From Talinum fruticosum (taxonomy: Eukaryota; Streptophyta; Magnoliopsida; Caryophyllales; Talinaceae), in assembly GCA_021018815.1 (NCBI GenBank), contig JAITYX010000052.1, forward strand, positions 3,958,501-4,022,500: a stretch of DNA of 64,000 nucleotides, given 5' to 3'. Of this stretch, positions 35,646 through 45,224 are shown piece by piece. The stretch's first letter is position 1. Every line of letters begins with the position of its first letter. The notes under the pieces were generated by a model. The model saw nothing but the letters and a program-made list of their open reading frames with translations. It searched no databases and was not told where the DNA came from. Made by a program: the position numbers and the translations under genes.

Positions 35646-36608
35646 TTAAACTATGTGCTTGCTTGCTCCCGAGTCTACAATCCAATTAGGAAGAGAGTTA
35701 GCAACTAATGCATGGGAACAAACAAATAATTCAGAGATTTTAATGGATGGGGTCACCTTTTGAGGCTCGGGACAATCCCTAGCATAGTGACCCTTCTTTC
35801 CACAATTATAACACTTCACACGTGCCATAACTTTCTCTTTATTGCCCTTAGCCTTATGCGGTTTCTTGGCATTTCCACTTGCGGACCCGGGTTTCTTAGA
35901 GGGATGAGAACTTTTCTTCTTCCCTCATTTAAACTTGTTGCCCTTAGGTTTGTTTCCTTTAGCAACTAATGCAGCGAGAACGGGAGCAGGAGCATGTGAC
36001 TTCATGCGGTCTTCTTCAAGCTCAATATGACGAACAATATCGTCCACGAGTCCGGAGGTGATCACTATGCACCATCGGGGTCTTGAACGTTTTCCAAGGA
36101 TCCTCGGATGGGATAGCACGAATCACATTCGTGACTTGATCACGCTCAGAGATCTCGATCCCTCCAGCCTTAAGATCGCGAACCATTGCACTCAATGTTC
36201 GTATATGTTCGATTATACTATGCTCCGGGCCAAAAGTGTATTGCATCCACGTAAGATGCAATTTGCGGAGCTTAGTATCGAAGTTTGCCCGAACTTGATC
36301 TTAAGTTGATCCCACATATCTTTAGGCTGTGGGACAGTTCTCGAACTCACCGATTAAGTCATCATGCATAAGGTTCGAGTAGGGCATACCGCGTCGAGCG
36401 GTCCTTTTGAACTACTCTCGATATGCTTTCAAATCCTTCCGATACTGTGCGGAACTAGTGTCAACATCCTTGTCATCTTTATCCTTAGTAGTAGGGGATA
36501 CATTTTGGGGGTCAAGAACTCTAGTAGTTCTCGCTCATTCGGAAGGAACTGAACCCTCCGATGCCAAATGTCATAGTTGGACTCCACCAACTTTTCGGTA
36601 GAGGCCAT
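35646..36608 (-). pseudogene. gag: Copia gag and protease start
   Basis: The gag start at 36608 reads MASTEKLVESNYDIWHRRVQ. Later pieces include RTLSAMVRDLKAGGIEISER (36022-36261), a basic linker and a CCHC knuckle, CYNCGKKGHYARDC, at about 35772-35813. The protease active site follows as WIVDSGASKHIV near 35646-35681, with the catalytic Asp-Ser-Gly. Several frame changes separate the blocks, and a TAA follows the protease motif. Confidence 0.9.
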
Positions 36609-38321
36609 ATCGAGTCATAGGTTTCGTTGCCATATCTACAAGTAAAATTGGACATTTAGGCACATCTTAAAACAATTAAGTTTTCACAAAATTCATTATT
36701 CAAGTCATATGATCGAAAATTTTGCTAAGCTCATAATCATCACATATGGAATGAACTAGAAATTTTAGAAAAATAATTGACACTTTTAATTCCGTAGAAA
36801 ACATATTCATATGAATTTTAACATTAAACGAATTAACATTGAATTTTACATACCACAAAGGTAGTTAAGATGTAAAACTAATTTACATAAAAAATTTGTA
36901 CATGATATTATTAATTCACATGAAACATATTCACATTGATTCTAAAAACTAATTTATAGATAATATCACTTAACTCATATTATATAAAAACTAATTTTAT
37001 AATTAATATGATTTCATGAAACAAATTCATATATATGCATAGCATGTAGAGCAAAGATATTGCTTTTTATAAAACTAATTTATATAACACTATATTAAAC
37101 ATATTTATATAATGTTCATGCTAATTGTCCACTTAAAAACATGTAATACGAAATTACACATATTAAACAAATAACATGCCAAAAAAACAAAAAAATTACA
37201 CAAAACACAATTATGTAATTTACATAATATGAAACAGATTCATAAAATTAACTGATTAAAATAACTTACACAAAATTACAAAATCAGATTAATGTTAATT
37301 TAAATTTACACAAAATAAAATTAAAATTATGTACTAAACATATTAAATTATCAGCATGCTAATTAATTTAATAAAGTGGACTAATTCGTGACCCCAAGAC
37401 GCATGTCTCTTGAAACGGAAAAACAAGGGCTGGGGAAAAAGGGGCCTCGGGAACAAATCAAGTTACTGGGACTCGCAAACAGAAAAAAAAAATTGAAGAA
37501 GGGCACGCTTGCCCTTAATTGCTCACGCCACCCCTGTCACTTATTCACATGTTCCCTTTCCGGAGAGCTTCTCACTTTCCTCTCTCTCTCTCGCTCTCGG
37601 TCTCTCTGTCCTCCCTCCCTCTCTCGCTTTACCTCCGTAGTAGCCATGGCCACGAGAGGAAGGCCTCGGCCTGTCTTCCACTATGTCCAGCGACACCAAG
37701 CAAAGGCCACGATTTCGTTTTCCGGCGTCCCAAAAAAAAACCCAAATGATGTAATTCCGCCCTTCTCCGCCGAGCCAAAAACCGAGACCCACAAGCCTCG
37801 TCCCACCTTTTTCGACAAAATACTACCGCCATGATGTAGATCGGCCGCCAAGCAACCGATTAACACCAATCTCGAGCGGTGGTAGTGACGGCGTGGTGGT
37901 GCGTGACCCACACGCGCCACCGCCGGGCTGTTTTCGCAAAGAAAAATGGTGGGCGTTTATCGGCGTTGGAGAAGTCGAAAGAGAAGGAGAACTAATCTTT
38001 GCGGCGGGCGTGTTGGTACGCGCCACCTCTCTTCCGGCGGTCCGATGGGTTAGTCCGATAACTACTCTTCTTCTACCTTTTTTTTAATTTTTTTATTTTA
38101 TTTGCGCCACCGAGGCCGGAGGGGTGGACGGATTTCATCCGCCACATGTCCACGGTAGTGCGATTTTGACAGAGAGTCCGAGTCGGGGGTTTAATGGGAT
38201 TCAAATTTGTACTTAACAAATTATGCTTAGTTAAACGGGATTTAAATTTGTACTTAACAAATTATGCGGCCAAAACTAATCGGGCTAATAACTAATCGGG
38301 GCTAGGAACTAGCAATCCAAA
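36609..38321 (-). other. Long copia leader with a GC-rich, CT-repeat segment
   Basis: About 1.7 kb lies between the primer site and gag. 36640-37380 is very AT-rich with no gene. 37390-38160 is GC-rich with (CT)n on the plus strand, followed by ATGGCCACGAGAGG. The frames there (for example 37388-37834 plus) look like a promoter, leader and first exon in antisense orientation to the element. I recognise no protein. Confidence 0.5.
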
Positions 38322-38332
38322 GCTCGATACCA
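38322..38332 (-). other. Primer-binding site, tRNA-Met type
   Basis: TGGTATCGAGC two bases inside the 5' LTR, close to the common copia site TGGTATCAGAGC. Confidence 0.85.
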
Positions 38333-38334
38333 CT

Positions 38335-38799
38335 CGTAGGTATATATGTGTAAATAAGGACTAACCTTAGTAGTTGCGGAAGCGAATGGATCGATTGCCG
38401 TTCGATAGCCCACAAATGAATTCCGCGTCACGAACACTTTAAGTCCGGTTGTATCCGAAGTCTGGTTCTATCGGTGTTACCCGAACAGTATATCCGACGG
38501 TTACTAGAGTCGCCGAAAACAGCCACGTCTCAAACCCGAAGACCCTAAGATGGTCGGTCCGAATCCGAGAGAAGCAACCAATGCTATGTTCGTCTTTCTC
38601 GTATTCGCGTATCTCCCTCTGTATATCCCATTACCGATTAAGTAGGAGCATCCGCTCCTATCCTTTTGTTGAGAAGTTGAGTCAATCTCAACTTCATTTG
38701 CTATCCCACTTATCTAGGAACCTTTCCTTGATAAGGAGGGAGACCGATTAAGTGGGAGTTAATGGGCCTAAGTGGCCGTTTTATGAATCTCGTCCAACA
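38335..38799 (-). repeat. 5' LTR of the intronic copia element
   Basis: Begins TGTTGGACGAG on the minus strand and ends CTACG (CTACA in the other LTR). It is about 33 bases shorter than its partner because of a deletion near 38560, and shows some further substitutions. Confidence 0.93.
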
Positions 38800-38851
38800 A
38801 TATTCAAGGAGACATGAGAGAGCGAGGGATGAGAATTGTTCGGATACTCAC

Positions 38852-38952
38852 GATGGAAGCTCGTAGAGGTGCACACTATTGTCACTTGCTAGAGCACAAC
38901 CGGATTGGTTTACCCTCCGAGTCGGGCATACCACGCAGAGAAAGAATGCCCC
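38852..38952 (-). pseudogene. ZFWD: ZFWD exon 8
   Basis: It reads GILSLRGMPDSEGKPIRLCS, then changes frame to SDNSVHLYELPS and ends before GTGAGT. No AG precedes the exon at the expected place (TTTACTG, where CAG would be usual), so the acceptor seems lost. The exact start is uncertain by a few bases. Confidence 0.8.
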
Positions 38953-39018
38953 AGTAAACAAGAGACAATATTTATTTCAAAGCGTTAGATTTCTCAATAG
39001 ATACCTCACTATTAGCAT

Positions 39019-41502
39019 TAGACCTGGCAAAAATTGACCCGATCTAAAAATCCGACCCGAATCCGCTCGAATTTTTTGGGTTTTGGACATGATTTTCTCA
39101 ACCCGAACCCGAAAATAACCGAACCCGAAAAACCTGTAAATTATTGGGTCAAATCCGACTGAACCCGTTTGACCCGTTGGGTCAAGGCTATAAAAACAAC
39201 AAATTTTAGCCTTGTGACTTGTTGATTGAATGTTTTATACCATTATATGAATTTTCCTTTATTTTATCACTATTTTAGTATTAGTTATTTATTATATCAT
39301 ATCGGTTGGAGAGACGTTACATATTTATCGCAATCATTTTTACAAACGAACACTAATACTATTGCATATATATCTCAACTTCTTTCTCATAAAAAATATT
39401 ATATACAAAATTATACATAATTAATTTCAATAAAATATGTATGGATTCAAATGTTGTGATATATTAAAATACTAAAAATGCACAAGTTATACTATTGTAT
39501 TTTTGGTGAAATAAATATACCAACCATATCTTAAATAATATATTTTTATTTTTTAGAAATAATATTAACATAATGATGTAAAATTTTAATGTTTTAATTA
39601 AAATAAAATTTAATTTATTATAAATCTTTAATTCTTATTTTTTGAAACAGTTTTAACTATACTTGAACCATAATGCGTAGGATGGACAATGGGTCGGGTT
39701 CAAACAAAGTCAAAATTTTCCTACTGAATAAAATGGGACGCTCGAGCCTATCTAGGTCAACCCTTTCTCGATCTGTTTTAAAATGTAATAAATATACATA
39801 TAAACCTCTTTGTTATAATAGAAGAGGTGAAATAAACATCGGAACCTTAAACGAATCATTAACATAACAAGTGATTATTATTCAACCTATCATTGACCTT
39901 ATTTAAACAGGTTTAGCGAGTAAACCGCTCGACTTAATAGAGGTGTTCACACAAATATTATAATGAAAGTTTTGAATATTTTTTGATATTTTTCAGAAAA
40001 TACAAATACTATACTTTTTCGTTGAATTATAGGCAATTTTAAGCAAAAATATATTGGATTGTTATAATTAAAAAAAAATAACCGATAAAAAGGTGCTCGT
40101 GGCCGGTTGGGTTAACCCGAAACCCATATAACCCGATATACGACCGTCCGTACTTTACCCAAACCCGAAATACATATGACCCGTATTTTACCCGAACCCG
40201 AATACACCCGACCCATATAATGGAAAGTGGACAGCCTCGGATTATGAGGCGAGGGATATCCATCTTGAACGTGCAAGCATGACCGGGAGACAACAAAAAT
40301 ACTTGAATTTCCTAAGACCATTCTCATGGTACAACTTGACCCCGGAGGGTAGAGGGCCGAGAGATTGTCCTCTTTATGACCATATGTTTATAAATAAACA
40401 TGTCACTAAGGTAAGTCAAGAAGAGCCGAAGCTCATCACCTAAATCCCTCCATGTTAAAGCCAAGATGAGACCGGCCATGAAATATTTCAAGTGCTACCA
40501 TTTTATGTCCATTGAACATAAATAATTAAGGGTCGGTCCAAGGGTCCAAAAAGCCTATGTTGAGCGCCTAAAGGAAGCATCCAATGAAGCCTTATTGAAG
40601 GGCATTCTAGAAGCACTACCAAAAGTGGAGAGGAAGATGGTTTGTTAGACAAGAGAGGAGGAAGCTTGCCAAAGGGGAAATGAAATCGCGGCCACATGTT
40701 CCCAAAACCTCAAATACTTGGTCCGAATTCATCCTAGCATAACTTGGAGGAGAGGAAAGAATCTTTGCAATTTTTGTTTTAATTTTCACCTTTGTAAAGT
40801 GCCATTTTTAGGCACTATAAATCCAGCATGCATACATTGTAAAAGGACACCTTTTTGATGATATATATGAGTTTGTACTCGAGCTGGATTGCTCACCCTT
40901 TTAAATCTCAATTGCTGTATCCAAGTTGGCTACTTGGTGGTGTTCATTGAGTCCTATAATCTGCCCGGTGGTGTTTCACGTATCCGGCTGGATTATTGGT
41001 GCCCCTTGGTTCACTCTCGGTGGTGTTTCGTATCCGAGATAGAGCCTCGCTTTATCCCCTCACTTCACCAATCCATATCTCCCAAACCGCTCATCCATTT
41101 CACTCCAAACTTCACCCATCCCCAGCCCAGTAAGTCTACTCCATCTCCACCAAAATCGCCTCCATCCAAGAAACCCTCTGACCCCCACCTTTGATTGTTA
41201 CAGAGGATATCACCCTGGATAGTCAGCCTGAAATCCTGACTTTCAGCCCTCGGATCAAGGTGTTCCCGGCGACAGAAAATTCCCAAAAAAATGCTGGAGC
41301 TTCATCAATCAATTGAGAAGCTCCATACCAAAACTCAGCTCCAAACTCATCCGTTTGCCCCTCCTTTCACCTATTCTCCCAAGATCACTACCGCAGACCT
41401 GCATTCTGTCCGGGTGCTTTACTTGCGGTTTTGACTTCCTTTTGCTTCCGCTCCCGCTACACATCACCATATTTAAGCTGCCCACCCGAATTGACAGGTC
41501 TA
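39019..41502. mobile_element. hAT transposon in ZFWD intron 7, 2484 bases
   Basis: The left terminus TAGACCTGGCAAAAATTG and the right terminus AATTGACAGGTCTA form an inverted repeat. ATTAGCAT is duplicated at 39011-39018 and 41503-41510, the eight bases expected of hAT. Subterminal ACCCGAA repeats occur at 39040-39190 and 40105-40215. I see no hAT transposase, so it is non-autonomous. The right subterminal block is separated from the right terminus by about 1.3 kb of other DNA. Confidence 0.88.
40216..41480. mobile_element. Probable LTR-element fragment nested in the hAT
   Basis: It includes a promoter-like part (CACTATAAATCC with TATA at about 40815) and repeated CGGTGGTGTTTC..GTATCCG units at about 40971 and 41020, resembling U3-R-U5 of a gypsy LTR. 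No coding domain or paired LTR is seen. The assignment is inference from composition and position. Confidence 0.4.
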
Positions 41503-41661
41503 ATTAGCATGGTTAAATTATAAAGGGAAGCATCATCAATTATCTTTTTCAATAATCAATTACGAATAGCAAAGTAGTCTTAGATATATAAGGGATCACA
41601 AAATCGAGGAAATCAAGGGAAACAAGCAAGATAACTTAAGAAATTTGCTGAGATTACACAC

Positions 41662-41721
41662 ATTCTCCTCGTTATAAGAATAAACAACTTCCATATCTCC
41701 TGCTTCATTTGCAACCCGGAT
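41662..41721 (-). pseudogene. ZFWD: ZFWD exon 7
   Basis: 60 bases after TCTAG, reading IRVANEAGDMEVVYSYNEEN and followed by GTGTGT. The family equivalent is KVWAATEGGNLEVTYTHNEEH. The V-W pair is replaced by I-R. Confidence 0.78.
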
Positions 41722-41813
41722 CTAGACAAGTAAGGAAAATTGTAAGAAGAATGAAGAGAAGTTAGATGCATTGATTGAGGACAACTTTTGCTAAAACAGG
41801 GAAAAGCAGGTAC

Positions 41814-42518
41814 CTTTAGGCTCTATTTGATTTGAAGAAAATAGATTGGAAAGAAAATTTTAATGGAAAAAAGTTTAGGGAAAATTAATTTTTTTCTTGT
41901 ATTTGGTTCAAGGAAAAATAGAGGGAAAAAAGTATAATCATTTTCCAACTGTTTACCTATCATTACATTGTCATGGAAAGGAAAGAGAAAATACTCAATA
42001 ACATTGATTAATTGAGAGGAGAGAGAAAATTATTAATGACCTTTCTTAATAGAATTCTCTCTCTTTGTGAATTTTTCTTCCATTTTCCTCTCAATTTTGG
42101 AAGGAAAATATCATTGACCAAATTGATAAAATTTTCCATGAGTTTTTCCATCAAACTTTTTCTCTCCTTTTTTCTTCAATTCAAACATGGGAAAGAAATT
42201 CATTTTCCACATTTTTTTCTTTCCTTCTAATTTTCTTAGAATCACATAGAGCCTTAAGGTCCGATCCTAGGAATAGGATATTAGATATTGATGGTAACAA
42301 ACCATGGACATCGCAACCTCGGAATGTTGATTGAGGGTGTCGATGCACCGCCTATTTTCCAAGCCCCATACTCTTATTGTGTTATCCATTGAGCCTGAAT
42401 AAAGTTGGCCAGCTCCAAAAACTAAAGAAACTACTGCACCGACATGACTCTTCGAGTGATGCAATGGCCTCAAATGAGTTGGTGCCGAGTTGAAATTCCA
42501 AGCCAATATTGAACCATC
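41814..42518 (-). pseudogene. ZFWD: ZFWD exon 6, interrupted by a MITE
   Basis: It starts after TTTTGCAG and reads DGSILAWNFNSAPTHLRPL, VVSLVFGAGQLYSGSMDNTI and RVWGLENRRCIDTL, two WD40 units. Then YLISYS is followed by TAG where the family has Leu, and DRTLK. A 435-base Tourist MITE with TTA duplications interrupts the last codons, six bases before the donor AAG|GTACCT at 41813. Confidence 0.88.
41819..42253. mobile_element. Tourist-type MITE inside ZFWD exon 6, 435 bases
   Basis: GGCTCTATTTGATT at the left and AATCACATAGAGCC at the right form an inverted repeat. TTA is duplicated at 41816-41818 and 42254-42256. The interior is AT-rich without coding capacity and can fold on itself. TTA duplication and a GGCTCTATTTGATT terminus are typical of PIF/Harbinger-derived Tourist elements. 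Confidence 0.93.
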
Positions 42519-42547
42519 CTGCAAAAGTAGAAAACAATACGAAAGAA

Positions 42548-43059
42548 TAGTTGTGGCAATCGGGTTAACTTCGGGTCGATCTTATTCGGGTTCGATTTGA
42601 TTTCGGTTCGGGTTAATTTTGGGTCAATCTCGTTCGGGTCGAGTTCGGGTTAATTTCGGATCGATTCAAATTCGGGTCGGTTTCGGTTCGACTTGGATCA
42701 ATATTATAAGGTGCACCACCATCCCTTGGTATGGACCCACTTAAATAGGATTTGAGGTCAATCAAAGTTGTACCATTACAAGCACAAAAGTCCATTATGA
42801 GAGACCCACTAAAAAAATATGGGTTGGGTCAAATTCGGATTTGGGTCGGTTTGGGTTTGGGTCACTTTTATTCGATTTTGGGTCAAAATCGGGTTCAGGT
42901 CTAATTTGGTTCGGGTTGTAACCGGTTCAATTATATTTCAGGTCGGTTCATTTCGGTTTTCGAGTCAAAATCGGTTCAACTATTTCAGATGTCGGTTCGG
43001 TTTGGGTTTCGGGTCGTTCGGGTTGATCCGTTCGGTTCGGGTCGGTTTTGCCGGGTCTA
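42548..43059. mobile_element. Short hAT MITE in ZFWD intron 5, 512 bases
   Basis: The right end GCCGGGTCTA matches the terminus of the hAT at 39019. The left end is TAGTTGTGGCAATCGGG. Flanks are CGAAAGAA and GGAAAGAA, a one-mismatch eight-base duplication. The interior is almost entirely GGTTCGGG and GGGTCGG variants, the same subterminal motif as the larger hAT. Confidence 0.8.
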
Positions 43060-43182
43060 GGAAAGAAATTAGACAAAGTAGCTAGAATCCTAACTTAGAG
43101 ATCAAAACAATAGCTTTTACACGGATGAAAGGGCAAGCAATCATTAAAATTATGCAAATTCAAACATGGTGGAGTAACTTAC

Positions 43183-43286
43183 ATGAACTCCGAGTAAGTA
43201 GCATTTCATTAGTCTGTAGACATGGCATAAACTTGTCCACCCGGAGCACTAAGAGTGAGTTCAACATTAGTTTGAATGATCCATGC
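43183..43286 (-). pseudogene. ZFWD: ZFWD exon 5
   Basis: It begins after TTTCAG and ends before GTAAGT. It reads AWIIQTNVELTLSAPGGQVY, then AM, then has TAA TGA in frame. The next frame continues NEMLL, so one base has been gained. The family reads AWNIQT-AE-SL-GP-GQVYAM. Confidence 0.85.
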
Positions 43287-43442
43287 CTGAAACGCACCGA
43301 AAATGAAGTCCAATCAATACTCATATGAGCACTCCCTTTTAGGTGAGCACCCCTCTTTATATGAGCACAACTAATTTTGGCCATCCAATTTAAATCGATG
43401 ACTCAAATTAAAAACGCTTTTAATTAATTAAAAAAACATTTT

Positions 43443-43880
43443 TTGGGGGAAGGGGGTGTTTTAGACTTAAGTTCATCATTCTTGCTTCTCCCTCTCCCCG
43501 AGCTCTCCTCTTGCTCTCACTCTACCCATCCCTTCCTTCTGTCTCTCACTATCGTCGATCCGGCCGGTCGCCTGCCACCGCCGAGGCGGGTCACTCTCGT
43601 CGGTCTCCATCGTCGATCCGCACAATCACCTGTCCCCAGTCACCTGCCACCACCGAGCCCACTCTCTTTCTCACTCTCTTCGCTCTCCCTCGTCGATCCG
43701 CACAACCAGCTGCCCCCAGTAGCCTCGCCACCGCCGAGCCTTCTCTCTCTCTCACTCTCGTCGCTGCCCTCTCCCTCTCCCTATCTCATCACCGACACCC
43801 AAACCCCCTTCCCTCCCTCTCTTTCTCTCTCGGCATTTTTGCTATAAAAATCGATTAAGGTTCGAGAAAATTGCAGGTAT
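43443..43880 (+). promoter_or_regulatory. Pyrimidine-rich leader-like segment near the MULE left end
   Basis: CT-rich with two or three imperfect copies of TCGTCGATCCGCACAA..CC..GCCACC (period about 85), followed by a short (43861-43876) segment ending TTGCAG|GTATCC, a splice donor-like site. It mirrors the pyrimidine-rich leader of the transposase gene at the other end. The predicted peptides are Ser/Pro-rich and not convincing. Confidence 0.4.
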
Positions 43881-44279
43881 CCACTTCTTTTTTATCTCTT
43901 TTTATTTTTCAATTGATTCCGATATGGGTTAATGTTGGGCAATTTTGAACATGGCCAAGTTGGGTTCGTGGTCACAAATTGTGAGGATTGACCATGTGGG
44001 CAAAGGATTCAAATTCTTGAAGCTGTTGTAACAATATCGAACCAGGTAATTTGCTCAATTCTTTCTCTATGTATGTGAGATTTTGCTCAATTATGTCTGG
44101 TAGTGAAGTAGTTTGTTGCCATTACTCTATGGTGAAGAACTAGCTGCATGGTACTGAAGTAGTTTGCTCATATGGATGTGCTTTGGTGTGGCTGCAACAT
44201 AAACTAAAAATGTTTTTTGATGTATCACTTGGTTCAATTGTAGCATAAATGTTGGGGAATCAAGTTGGAACGTTTAAGC

Positions 44280-44352
44280 CTATTAGCTCAAAGGTAAAGC
44301 AATATGCCACAGTGCATAGAGATGTGGGTTCGAATCCCACCTAGGCTTTATA
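44280..44352 (+). tRNA. tRNA-like pseudogene or SINE head
   Basis: Box A-like TTAGCTCAAAGGTAAAGC and a perfect box B GGTTCGAATCC are present. The T stem GTGGG/CCCAC with loop TTCGAAT is perfect, the acceptor AGCCTA/TAGGCT pairs over six bases and TATGC/GCATA forms an anticodon stem. The anticodon loop has six bases instead of seven and the D stem is only three pairs, so I do not call a functional tRNA. No CCA or A-tail is seen. Confidence 0.5.
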
Positions 44353-44489
44353 ACTTGATGTACGTAGAGATCAATGCGCAAAACTCATGCAAACAAACCT
44401 AACACTCATTAGATTCGCTGCTAACTTAAGCACAAATGATTGGTTCCTCCAAAACTCATAATTCCTCCACAAAGCCAACTATGGTACAA

Positions 44490-44800
44490 CCTGTTAGAAC
44501 ACACACGAATATAACTATGGCACATACAACCACAAATATTCCTCCAAAACTTATTCCTTCAAAACTTATGCACAAATATTAGAACGCACACGAATATAAC
44601 TATTGCACATAGAACCACAAAATATTCCTCCAAAACTCATTCCTCCAAAACTTATGTACAAATATTAGAACACACATGAATATAACTATGGCGAGATACA
44701 ATCACAAATATTCCTCCAAAACTCATGCACACCTATTAGAACACACACTAATATATTTATGGCACAAACAAACACAAATATTCCTCCAAAACACAATATA
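44490..44800. repeat. Minisatellite inside the MULE
   Basis: Four imperfect tandem copies of a 73-87 base unit beginning TTAGAACACACACGAATATA, at about 44492, 44579, 44664 and 44737. No coding potential. Confidence 0.85.
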
Positions 44801-45224
44801 TCAACAAAGTACACACCCATAGTCATATGAAGAATACAATCCAAAGTCCTCATACCCATTGAAAAAAATATGAAGAATACACAACAATTAGAGCTTGAAA
44901 CTTGACATACAACCTGCTAACCACTAATGAGAATAAAAATACGAAGACTTGAAGCTTTACATAAACTAATATATATTGTTTAAGAGTACAACCCTACTGA
45001 GTCTCCAACAAAGTCTCCAACAAAATCGCTAAAAAGTCTCCAACATCAACTAATGATTAAAATATATCAACAAAGTCTCTAAAATTGCTAGTTACACGTG
45101 TACTCCAACATAAACACTTATGCATCTTCGATTCAACCTAAAGCAAAAGGATTATATAATTAGAGCACGATAAAAATAAAATATAGATTGCAATTAAAAA
45201 ATATGTAATAATTATCACCTTATA

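Larger units (their letters stand above)
30876..38799 (-). mobile_element. Ty1/copia retrotransposon in ZFWD intron 8, 7924 bases
   Basis: Both ends are recoverable: target duplications ATATT at 30871-30875 and 38800-38804, LTRs at 30876-31373 and 38335-38799, a tRNA-Met primer site, a polypurine-like GTGGGAGC beside the 3' LTR, and gag, protease, integrase, RT and RNase H in copia order on the minus strand. It lies in the same orientation as the host gene. Coding regions carry frameshifts and stops, so the element is now non-autonomous. Confidence 0.95.

Noticed and set aside
43443..43858. Two Ser/Pro-rich frames of 115-134 codons
   Set aside because: CT-rich leader-like DNA with tandem repeats; no recognisable protein.
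44280..44352. Functional tRNA gene
   Set aside because: Six-base anticodon loop and three-pair D stem; kept only as tRNA-like.
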